From Guillardia theta CCMP2712 (lineage: Eukaryota; Cryptophyceae; Pyrenomonadales; Geminigeraceae): DNA of 64,000 nucleotides. The notes below the pieces were generated by a model. The model saw only the letters and a list, made by a program, of their open reading frames with translations. It had not been told where the DNA came from and ran no database searches. Numbering within the stretch: the first letter of the stretch is position 1; each line of letters opens with the position of its first letter. The stretch spans positions 16,326 through 80,325 of the forward strand of contig NW_005434523.1 of assembly GCF_000315625.1 (NCBI RefSeq), in the 5' to 3' direction. The translations under genes were made by a program, and so were the position numbers. Below are positions 22,441-33,500 of the stretch, piece by piece.

Positions 22441-22943
22441 AAGAAGCAGAAGAAGACCAAGGCATCAAGGTTACTGGGAAAGAAGGATAGGCCGAAGGAA
22501 GATAAGATGGACGATAGTAGCATGCGAGAGAAGCGACATTGCCAAAATAGCACCAGGGTCCCATGGGACGGACATTGAAGTTGTATGGTAGAGCAGTGAA
22601 GATGTTGGAGAAACTTCTGTGTTGAGAGTGTTTGATGACATCGCTTGCCTTCTCTGAGATGATTGTCGCTGTTACTATTTGTGAAGAGCGGCATTTCCCA
22701 CATTCTTGCCCCTCATTTCTCAGCTAGAGAGGGCGGTGTGAGGGGGTACGACCATGGCACACGGCAACGCGTGCATGGAGACATGTCGGCCGATGTTTTC
22801 AGACAAACATCAAGATGTCTGCACTGCAAGTGAACTCACTCTGCTCCTAGATGGACGCGGGATAAGGAGCTTTCTTTGGATCGCTAAAGAGTTTCGGGCC
22901 TGCACCTGATTGTCTTCCCCGCGCATTTTTCATAGTCCCTGCC

Positions 22944-24213
22944 ATGGAGGCCAACCTGTTGGAAGCAGGGACGTCTATGGACAGCCTTTGCATTGAGGCA
23001 GGGCAGCGGAGCCCGAGGTTGGATCGGAGCAAAGAGAAGAAACAAAAGCGAGGAGTCACTTTCAAGACCTGCTCACTGCCTGGCTGGCCTGCAGGGCTTC
23101 AGTACACGCATACTCCAGGTCCCTCTCCCTGCTCTTCTTCTGACCGTCTCTATGTCCCTGTGGACCGTCTTACCTCCTGCCTCTGTCTCCGCATGCTTCC
23201 CCTTCTCTTCCTCATCCTATTCCTCTTCGTCTTCGTCTTCGTCTTCGTCTTCGTCTTCCTCGTCTTCTTCCTCATCCTCGTCACCTTCCTCCATCGCTCG
23301 CTCCGGCTTCCTCCGCACCTCCTCTTTCTCCGCTGACTCCGCTCTCACCTCCCAGACCTAGCTGGACTCTCACCTGGCGACCGGAGGCTGATCCGTATGG
23401 ACTACCTTCCGGGAGTTACCATCAAGAAGATAGACGACAGGGCCCACCCGGCCTACGGACAGAATGGCCTCTTCGCCTCCATGGAGTTCACAGTTGGGGA
23501 TGTGCTGGGGGAATACACGGGGAAGATTGTGCCTGGACACTGCGGAGGAAACTATGTAACACGGCTCTGGAACTCGGGGCATGACTCGGACTATTTTCGT
23601 CCTGGAGTGGATGCGGAGGTGATGGGGAACGAGCTTCGGATGATCAATGACTATCGGAGCGTTCCTGGGGCCACCGGGCCAAATTGCAAGTTTTCTAGGA
23701 CGACCTTGAGAGGGTACAGAGCAGCCCTGATTGTAGCTATCAGGTTGAGACGATGCTTGTTATGCTGTTGGAGTTGCCTTCTTGATGTTGATATTCCTTT
23801 GACTCGTCCCTGACCTGCTCGCTCGCTCGCTGTCCCTTCCTCCTCTCGTTTCTTTGTTTGCATGACATGTCATCCGCGAGCTTTCTTCGTGATCTTGCAC
23901 TGAGTCTTGCTTTTGTTGGATTGCAGGAATGTCGCGCCAGGCGAGGAATTCTTGCTGGACTATGGCGAGGTTTACTGGCATGGCTGGCGGCCCTCTCACA
24001 CTCACTTCTCTGGCGAGTCAGAGGAGACGTATGAAGGTAGATTTTTCTAGTACCTCATTCCCTTTCTCATGCTTACTGCGACTGGCAGACGGTTCTTCCC
24101 AGAATCTTGAAGAGAGGGCGGTCAGTGCTGTGCTGCCCGAGGACCTTGAGGCTCTAGAGAACGAGCTTCGTGAGATGGTGTCGCAAGCGACCGAGGAGTC
24201 TGTAAGGGCATAG
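22944..24213 (+). CDS. SET-domain protein (four exons, 265 aa)
   Basis: Exons 22944-23118, 23356-23743, 23927-24036 and 24089-24213 splice with matching phases to 266 codons. A basic, Lys-rich N-terminus (RSKEKKQKRGVTF) precedes the SET domain. Visible SET elements: NGLFASMEFTVGDVLGEYTG (first beta hairpins), NELRMINDYRS then PNCKF (position of the NHSCxPN knot), and GEEFLLDYGEVYW (the catalytic-core DYGxxYW element). The usual His-Ser-Cys of the knot is replaced, as in some SET proteins with an INDYR motif. No pre-SET or post-SET cysteine cluster is seen. It could methylate histone or non-histone lysines. A short acidic helical tail ends the protein. The first intron (237 bp) is pyrimidine-rich and has the least certain donor. 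Confidence 0.82.
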
Positions 24214-24452
24214 AGACGATGATAGTGCTAGCAAGCTCGAGGACTATGAGTTGATAAGTGAACGGATGGTAAGGCTTCAGCCCTGAGCTGCGTCTCGTTC
24301 CCCTACCTTCCTCCTTCTCCTGCTCCTCTCGTTTGGAGTGCATGTAGCTTTCATTCTCAGATGCAGTATGCTTGATCCATATACAGCTCTATCCCTCCGA
24401 CACTCCCGTATCCCTTGCATCTTTTGTCCCTGAAAACCTCCTCTTTCGCTCT

Positions 24453-25518
24453 CTAGCTCTCCCTCGCGTACTTCACGCTTACCCCCCTCCCCTCCCCGCC
24501 CCCCACGATCTCCTCCGGCGTCTCCCACCCTACCATCGGCAGACTCTCCTCGCTCCAATCGTCCTCCTCCCATGCCTCTGATGCGACCCAAAGCCTCCAC
24601 TTCTCCGCCTGCTCCTCCTGCTGGTCCGCGTCGTCGTCAAGGCAGAGGGCCCATGCCCCCCGCTTACACTGCGCCTTGTGCTGCTCGCGCGACTCGCCGG
24701 GTATCATCGTGAGGTCCGTGACCGTCTCCGACAGCTCTTGTTGGTCCGAGTCCTCGGGCGGCTCCCCGCCAGCACCCCACGCCTGACGTCCTCCCGTCTT
24801 GTCGGTCTCGCTGCCCCCCGACAGCGACGAGCACGTTGGCAACCATGGCGTCGCGTCATGCGGGGACGAGCAGAGGTCGTCATAGTCTGCTGGCTTAGTA
24901 GCGGCTGGGGCCTGCCTCTTGCTGCTGCGCTTCTTCCGGTACACCCGACGCGGCGCCTTGCTCCAGTTGGTCGTGATCTCCGCCCACGCCCGGTACCTCT
25001 CCCGGCAGCACTGCTCCAGCGCCTCCAGGCTCACGTCCGCCCCGAGCATCCACGCGAGCTGGCGGAGCTTGAGCCAGGCCTGCCGGAGCTCCTGGAGCTC
25101 GTGGGGGTCGTCGGGGTTCCTCCAGCGGCGGTTGGAGAAGAAGTAGCGCGCGCTGCCGCTCCTTGACAAGTCCGTCGCCTCCACCTTGTCGGGGAGGATG
25201 CAGCGGTCGCGGATCTTGGTGAAGCCGTTGTGCTCGAGGACCTTGTTGAACTCCACCTCCCTCACACCGTATTCTCCCATGACTTGGCTGTGCGAGCGGA
25301 CGGCAGGCGGGATGCAGTCGCGGAGGGCGTCGTACATGGAGAGGCGGCCCTTGCGGGGGATGAAGAAGTGGCTGAGAGAAGGGACGGCGCGGGAGACCTG
25401 GGGCAGACAGGAGTCAGGCATGGGCAGGAGGAGGAGACAGGGAGAGGGAGGGGCATACCGCTTGGGCGAAGGCGAGGGCGACGGTCTTGGAGGCGGGGGA
25501 GGCAGAGGGCCGAACCAT
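24453..25518 (-). CDS. Family V copy A, unknown two-exon protein (334 aa)
   Basis: Exon 1 is 25518-25459 (20 codons beginning MVRPSASPASK), intron starts GTATG, exon 2 is 25397-24453. Core: SHFFIPRKGRLS, GVREVEFNKVLEHNGF, YFFSNRRWRNPDD, LRQAWLKLRQLAW, ALEQCCRERYRAW, APRRVYRK. The C-terminal half is acidic and ends with the family signature WETPEE. This is the most diverged copy: HSQVMGEY replaces AEQTFGGY and the linker is unique. It is likely the source or oldest locus, being in single-copy surroundings. Family not recognised. The basic aromatic core plus acidic tail would suit a DNA- or chromatin-binding regulator, but that is inference. Confidence 0.82.
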
Positions 25519-25701
25519 TGTGCAGGATGGCAAAAGGAAGCTGGTTACGGAATGAAGTAACTCGTGAGGGTGTGTAGTAAAAACGGAACAGAACGGAAGG
25601 GTGCGGGAATGGGTCGATTGGTGGCCGCGAGTAACGTGACAGAGGCAGATTCAAGTAAAGAGCGATATTTTCAGAAAAATAAATTCTGGTCATCGCCGAG
25701 A

Positions 25702-25720
25702 TGCCGATGGTAACGTGACA
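25702..25720 (-). promoter_or_regulatory. 19-bp family V upstream motif (copy A)
   Basis: Perfect GTCACGTTACCATCGGCAT on the gene strand, about 185 bp upstream of the ATG of copy A. A partial copy lies at about 25630-25640. Confidence 0.55.
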
Positions 25721-26634
25721 GAGGCAGAACGTCCAGTACACCCACCCCCTCCAGAGGCAGTACACCCTCCTTCATGTACCCCCCTTGAAAGCCTCCACCC
25801 CCCCTCAGACCTAGACCTGCCCTCTATCCGAGTCAGACCCAGGCTCCACTTGAAGCTCTTTAGGCCCGGAGGCTCCTGGTAGACTTGGATGTGTCGGAGT
25901 GGCTGATTATCGGTCCGGGCCCTTCGGCCGCCGCCCGGGACTCGCCCGGCCCGGGGACCGTTGGGCTGACGAGTGCAAGACTGAGGTCGAATGACGAGTC
26001 ATCCGATGATCAGTATCAGGACCCGCATCGGAACATCGACCACTTGAAACATGATCTCATCTTGCATGCCTGACAATATCAGAATCAGGCAAGAAGTATT
26101 CACACTATCCTTCCATGTCATGAGCATCCGCCATCACCGCCGCCGCGCTTTGCACTCTGCGGCTTCTCGAGTCAGTCGGAATCTTGAACTCATGCTGTGG
26201 GCATAACTTCACACAAGAGATGAAATGTTTGTGTAAAACTTCAATGTTAGAGATCTATGTTCATCGACATGAACACAGATAGTAGCTTCAAACTCTTCTC
26301 GAAAGGTAAGGACTCGGACCTCTACTCACCCCATCCGGCTCCGAGTCTTCGAGGACCCAACTTCAGATGGGAATGGACACCCGACCCACATTCAAGTTGG
26401 ACGGCAGGGACTTCACGATGCTCAATACAAGCAGCCGGAGGGCTCAAGACTGAATCGGGTCCACGAAGCCTCTCGTGTGTTATGACTGACTCTAGGCCCT
26501 GATTAAAGTGTTGTTGACTAGCGATGCGGGTACTGCTCCTTACTGCTTGAGCAACCTCTGGAGTGAAATCAGCCGTACTGAGCAGATCTTAACTAACTAG
26601 TCATTTTATTGTCACCCTCGCAGTCTACTCGTCT

Positions 26635-26850
26635 TGACTAGTTCTTTTCTTGTCACCATTGCTGTCTGTCTTGACTAGTTCTGTTCTTGTCACCATTGCT
26701 GTCTGTGTTGACTAGTTGTTTTCTTGTCACCATTGCTGTCTGTGTTGACTAGTTGTTTTCTTGTCACCATTGCTGTCTGTGTTGACTAGTTGTTTTCTTG
26801 TCACCATTGCTGTCTGTGTTGACTAGTTCTTTTCTTGTTACCCTCGCGGT
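26635..26850 (+). repeat. 37-bp minisatellite, six copies
   Basis: Units begin tgactagtt at 26635, 26672, 26709, 26746, 26783 and 26820. Inner copies are near identical, outer ones slightly diverged. Confidence 0.95.
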
Positions 26851-28859
26851 AGTCGTCGTTTCATTTAAACTTGACAATCTCCTTACACCTCTTGGCTCTC
26901 CTTACAGCATATCATAACTGTCTTTTATGCACTAGCTCAACCTTCTTGAGTAAGACGAAAGCTCAGTCACCTATAGAGAAGGGAGACTGATTCCTACGAG
27001 CTCTGACAGCATCTAATCCCATAATGCTGACACTCCTGGCGCTATTCAGGTATCAACGAATTGTTTTGCTGTCTCAGACGTTGAGCAAGATGAAGATAAC
27101 AGCTGAGTGCTTTGAAACATTCAGCAGTTATTTCATGGTAAGATCCTGAATGCCTCTAAACATTCAGTAAGTGCCACCCGCGTCAGCAATGCCGTCTGGA
27201 ATCTCTCAGATTCTATCTTACTTCTTGTTGCAGTGCTGGGGAATGTGGGGCTCATAGGGTTGTGGAGGGCGATATGCATCAGATTCTTTGCTTGCAGAAG
27301 GATAGAGACGAGAGGAGTTGAGGAGAGCTGAGAGGATACGTAGACAAGCTGCAGCTGCAGAGGAGTAGACTATGAAGCAGGTTGAATAGAAGCACATAAG
27401 AAGAAGAGTATGCTACAGAAAGGATTGAAGCAAGTGGACGCGGTTGGAGGTCTGAGAAGAGACAAGGTGGAGGAGGAAGAGACATGGCGGAGAAGGAAGA
27501 GACAAGTCGGAGAAGGAAGAGCAGACGGAAGACTCTGAGACTTCATTTCCGCTCTCGTTTCTTCCGCTCTGTCCGGTTGTTTTATTCGAGAGCGTCAAGA
27601 CGAGCAGATAGAAATAGCGACAATCAAACAATTTGGTCTGTAATAGTTCCCATTCGCTACCTCAGCTTTCCAAAATGACACATGCACCATCAAGACAGCC
27701 AGACAATTAAAACGTGAGCATGAAGGGCGTGAGTGAAGACAGCAAGGAGACTTGACAGTGAGATGTCGATGTTGAGAGAGAAGGACAGAACGGGCAAGAC
27801 AATATTTCACATGCTCCCCTCCCTACCTTCTTTTCAAATGGGTAGCAGACAAATGTAGAGGGAGGGCAAAAGGGCCAGGCAGAGCTGATATGAAGAGATA
27901 AATAACGCAGATTGGTGATCCCATCCAGTAGACCTTTCGATGAGCAACCATATCACGGTTTTCAGATGGGAAGTTTCGTTCGTTTGCGATGACGAAGGAT
28001 TTATGGAAAATGCACACGAGAATACAAGAGGAGAGTCTGACGAATGGAGAGAAGGAAGAAGGAGAGAAAGGAGAATAGATCATAACGATCTTGTTAGCTT
28101 TCTTGCGCACCAAGTCATTAGCTGTGAAGTTGATCTCAGATTGTCGTGATGAATGTTCTCCACAAACGACATGGAAAGGGTGGTTGTGACTAGACTAAGT
28201 AAAGCTTCATACTGTTCACAAGATCTGCACGTTAATGACAGATAGCATTCTTCAGGTTGAAATCACCTACAGGAACCGCGTTAGAAACTAGCAAGGTTTC
28301 TTTGAGCCATTGTGTATCGTGGGCAAACAGGTTGAATCAATGAGCTGAGAATGAAGAAGAAAAGATTATGCGACGAAATGGCACAAAGTTTTAAGAATCA
28401 CACCTGAGGCAAGAGATGCGAGGGTGAGAGCAGACAAGAAAACGAGCGAGAAAAGATAACGTGAACAACGAGAGAGAAAGGAAAACGTGAACAACGAGAG
28501 AGAAAGGAAAACGTGAACAACGAGAGAGAAAGGAAAACGAAAGATTGAAAGAAGAAAATCAAATGAAGAGAAGAGGAGGGAAGTGAAAAAAAGACAATGC
28601 GCAGGATGTAATGAGAGGGAAGCAAGAGCGCTTTCAGTGGAAAAGTGACAAAAAAGGGAATAGGAAAAAGAGATCAACAGAGAGGACAAGGAGGGAATGA
28701 AAACGGCATTATAAAGATGATAGGAAATGGAAGCAAGATAAGTGCACAGAAATGGCCTTGCAAAACAACAATTAAGTGGAGGAAAAATGCAGAGAAGAGC
28801 AGAGAAAAGGCGAGGAGGGAAGTGGAGAGGAGAGAAGCGACCACACGACACGAAATCAG

Positions 28860-29180
28860 AAGGGAAGAGATAAGGAGAGAGGAGAAGAGGAGAGGAGAGG
28901 AGAGGAGAGGAGAGGAGAGGAGGGAAGAGCAGGGAAGAAGAGAAGAGAAGAGAAGAGAAGAGAAGAGAAGAGAAGAGAAGAGAAGAGAAGGAAAGAAAAG
29001 GAAAGAGAAGAGAGAAGAGCAAAGTAGAGTAGAGAAGAGAAGAACTATCGAGTGGAAGAGACAGAAAGAAAGAGGTAGGAAACCAGGGGGAAAGAAGAGG
29101 AGAGGAGAGAAGAGAAGAGAGGAGAGGAGACAAGAGGAAAGGAGAGGAGAGGAGAGGAGAGGAGAGGAGAGGAGAGGAGG
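28860..29180 (+). repeat. GGAGA/AGAAG low-complexity array
   Basis: ggagagga and agaagagaag pentamer-like runs, followed at 29295-29332 by (taggata)-type and at 29340-29400 by gagatgagat repeats. Confidence 0.9.
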
Positions 29181-30519
29181 GAGAGGATAGAAGGAGAGTG
29201 AGGTCTATACAAGAGAGGAAAAGCGCAAGGAGGGGAAAGCAGAGCAGACATGAGAAAACGATTCAAACGAATAAGATAGGAGACAAGAGAGGAGACAGGA
29301 TAGGATAGGATAGGATAGGATAGGATAGGATAACAAGGGAAGAGGAGAGATGAGATGAGATGACAAGGGAAGAGGAGAGATGAGATGAGATGAGATGAGA
29401 GCGCAGAGCAAAGCAGATCAGAGCAGAGGGGAGACAACACTCGAAAAGGGCTGCTAGGAAGTTCTAGATGTAATACCTCCTCCTCCACCTGCTTCCTACC
29501 ATCTGTCTTCTTGAAAGCAATTTCCCAGCTCCAGGCAACCCTGCACTCGAGGAGGCACAGGCAAATGTACAGTAAAACCTTTTTCAATCTTTTACGAGAG
29601 CCCTAGCACAGCGAGCTCACCTCAGATTGGACCTACCCAAGGTAAGGGACAGCACTCAAGGCTAGGCTTGCTGACCTACTATACTCTATGCCCTCGAGAA
29701 CGGGACTGCCTGAAGCCTACACCAGCAGGCTGCATGCCTGGCACTCTAGAGCCTCGCACAAGAATGGATGACAGGCTCTTTGTTCGATCGATGACAGGCT
29801 CTTTGCCTGTGTTGCATCGAAGTGTTGCATCGAAGTGTTGCATCGATGTAGCTGATGCTGTTCCTGTGATGCTGTTCCTGTATTCTCCCGTCAATGATAG
29901 GTAGCGACAGACTTGCAGGTGTCAGACATTGCTGCTTGGCGTTTGAAAATGAGGTTGCTGTAAAAGATTCATCTCTCTAAATGAAGTCGCTGTCTACAAC
30001 GCTTCATCTTTATATCACTGAAACCAAACTACAAAATTTGACACCAGGCGAGTTCAGCCTTCAGGGGTGGTCAAGGAAACCATCAAAGGTGGTCAGGTCC
30101 CATACGCACGAGCGATCTTGACTCGTGCGTCTCAGCTCACATCACAGAAAAGGCCAGAAGGTTTAAGGACTCCTCCTCCATGACTCCCACACGCGATCAT
30201 TACCGAAGGTTGTGTGTACAACAAGTATCCTCCTTTTGCGTTCCCTTCAGACATTCATGGTCCATCACTCAGAAACCGTCAGCCCCTTGTAACTCGTGCA
30301 GATTGCAAACAAGGCTCTGAGAAAGATTGTTGTCTGAACCCGTCGCCACATACCTCGGCTGCCGTACACCTTCCGACCTTTCAAGCTCTCGAGCAGCTTT
30401 TGCGAAAGAACACATTTGACTGGTTGGAATGACTCATGCTTGTTGCTCTAGTGCACAAGTGACAGACTGCCTACCAATCTTTATCAATCCAATGACAGAA
30501 CCTCTCGTGCCTATGAAAT

Positions 30520-33500
30520 GCCAAGGAGTGTAGGGAATCATCCCTCACGTCCTCGAGGTAGGAAGGGGGCGAGTCTCGCGGGTCATTTTGCCTGCGGGAG
30601 CCCGGCGCTTGTCGCGAGCCGGGGCTTGAAGCATGCAAGCAAGCGGGGCAGGCTGCAGAGGGTAGACAGAAGAAGGGGAAAGGGCGGGAAATGCATTTTT
30701 GTGCTGCTCACACAAAGCCCCTCCCTGCACGAGCTTGACGATCAGCCTCGTCCTTGGAGGCGGACTGCTTCGGCCTCTTCCCTCCAATGGCAAGGTGACT
30801 TATTTTCCCCATGACAAGAGCTCAAGAGACGGCGAGAAATCAACAGCACGACCATCATCCATGACACGACGATACATGTAAAACACAAGACAAGACAAGT
30901 CGAGACATGAAGCATCGAGGGTCATACACCACGACAAGATGCCCAAGCATACGTGCAGGACACCATTGTAACGTGACAGAGTACAAGACCTCAACCCATG
31001 GCAAAGAGCAGAGGACACTATTCCAGTCTATCTTCCGCAGCAGCGACATACACAAGTCACCAGGAACGGAAGCAGGCAGGCAGGGAAGAAGAGGGGAGCA
31101 AGCAACTGGTCCAAGGGAGGGGTATGGTACCCAACCTCGTCCTCCTAGGCGAGGGCAGCTCCGTTGATCTGTCCCCGTCGGTCCCTCTGGTGGTTGTGAT
31201 CCGATGACAAGCCATGGGGATGAGAGTTTCAAGAGTGAAGCTTTGTCTCAACGAGAAGGTACTAAGGCGAGGGAAAACAGCAACCGAGATGTAGAGAAGC
31301 ACAGAGACAGGAAAGGCCTATTTGTAATCATCCCACCACAGACGTGAGGGTGAGACATCAGGTCCCTCTGGACGCATGAGAGCTACTTCGTAAAAAAAAC
31401 TGTTGAACAATCGGGGTCAAACATTCCGATCGTAACGTGACGGTCATTCTCAGAGCCTGCATGTGTGTGACCTGCTGACTGAACATCGCCGATCGCAACG
31501 TGATAGGAATGTCATGTCCCGCGAAGGAAGCATTGAAAGACTGACGAGCTGACGTTCATAGTGAGGATCAATACTTCTAGTCTACCTTGAAACGACGGTG
31601 CGGATCTTGAGATGCCGATAGTAACGTGACCATAACTTCACAACGCAAACAAAAAGAGACAAGTCAGCAACCTAACGACAAGCTTGCGGACAGCTTCGCG
31701 ACTCCCCTGGTCGACAAGTCGAAACATGGTCTTTCGTCCTCCTCTCTCCAACTCCTTGAGCTACCCAGGGGGTAGCTAAACTTGCAGCCATCGCAGGACA
31801 CGAGGTTTATTTGCAATACAGCGTCAATCATGCTTGGTGGTGTCTTTGTTCTTGAAGGATAACGGAAGAGGAAATATAGAGATACCGTGAACAAACAGAC
31901 ATCAAGCATGCGAGCTTGCTTAGAATCAGAATCAAGTTTTGCAGGCGAAAACAACATAGAGAGCCAGCGGAGGAGGGGGAAAGGTCAGGGTCGAAGATCC
32001 AAGACCGACACGGAGAGGTAATGAGCCAGACTGCCATCTTGCTCAATCTCTGTCACGCTGTCACGTTGATCAGGTTAACTTTATACTGAAACTCTTCAGT
32101 TCATCAAGGACACTGTGCTGTTGGCTGATGTTTTTCTTGACCGCAGCCCATCGATCAAGCTGTACAAAGCAGTTTTGGAGAGCAGGTCAGGAAACATGCA
32201 CATGCTGTGCTGCGATGCTAGAGCACAACATTAGCAGGGCATCTTACTACAGCTCGCTGGGATCCCCTACAGCAGCCGGCTCAGTGCAGCCAAGGCTGCC
32301 AGGCCAGACAAGGCTAGCTCGTCAGCCTGTCCAGCCTTGAGCGTGGCTCGAGGCCTGAGGGCTGCTGCAAGGTCGATTGCACGACGAGGTTGTCCGATGC
32401 CTGTGGCTCGCGATGGTGGGGTAGGGAAGGCGGTATGGAAGTGGAGACCATGAGACGTCGGCAAGCCAGCGCGGAGACTTTGAGGCAGAGGAGAAGGCTT
32501 CAAGCGACATACAAGTACCGATCATCGCCCCGAGCTTGTAGCCATATATGCCTAGAGAGCCTGCTCGCAGCCCTCATCTCACAAGGAGAGGCGGGATGCT
32601 TGCTGACCAGCTCCCGGCGCTTGAGAGAGGCATGATGAGGTACCACACAGCTCATTGACTGCTCATAGTTGACGATCACGTTACCATCGGCATTGGAAGT
32701 AAACTATGGTCTCGGATCTCATCAGGTCCGATGTGAGGGACGATCACGTTACCATCGGCATGGTTGAGTCAGCAGGTCACTGAGCCGGAGGTCGAGGAGA
32801 GCTGGAAGGGACGAGGATAGCGGTCACGGCATACTGAAGCGACCGTCAAGCCCGCGGCACGTTACGATCGGCATCTGAGATCACGTTACCGTCGGCATGT
32901 TTGTCGCCAATATTGCCAGTGGTCTTTTTTCGACACTGGAGGGGGTGGTGCTTTCATGCTCCAGGAGGTAGGGGTAGGCTCAGATCGGAGGGGAACGACG
33001 GGGACAGATCAATGGAGCTGCCCTCGCCTAGGAGGACGAGGTTGGGTACCATACCCCTCCCTTGGACCAGTTGCTTGCTCCCCTCTTCTTCCCTGCCTGC
33101 CTGCTTCCGTTCCTGGTGACTTGTGTATGTCGCTGCTGCGGAAGATAGACTGGAATGGTGTCCTCTGCTCTTTGCCATGGGTTGAGGTCTTGTACTCTGT
33201 CACGTTACAATGGTGTCCTGCACGTATGCTTGGGCATCTTGTCGCGGTGTATGACCCTCGATGCTTCATGTCTCGACTTGTCTTGTCTCGACTTGTCTTG
33301 TCTTGTGTTTTACATGTATTGTCGTGTCATGGATTATTGCCCATGGCGACGGGACACGTGCGTTTCGCCCCTCGGGCGAATCTGGCTTGCCTTCGCTTTC
33401 CAGACTGTGCATACGTAGAGCCATGCATCGATATCCGGCAGCAGCAACGATGTTTGGTGACGTACACAGCTCTGATTGGTGTGGCGATGTCATTCTAGAA

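Larger units (their letters stand above)
25730..30500. other. Gene-poor stretch
   Basis: I see no convincing coding region. It contains a GC-rich patch near 25914-25975, a 37-bp minisatellite, and purine-rich arrays at 28420-28580 and 28850-29180. ORFs here are short or low-complexity (Leu/Ser strings). Confidence 0.6.

Noticed and set aside
28366-29133. 255-codon Leu/Ser/Pro-rich open frame that looks like a membrane protein
   Set aside because: Low-complexity CT-strand translation of GGAGA/AGAAG arrays; hydrophobicity is an artefact of composition.
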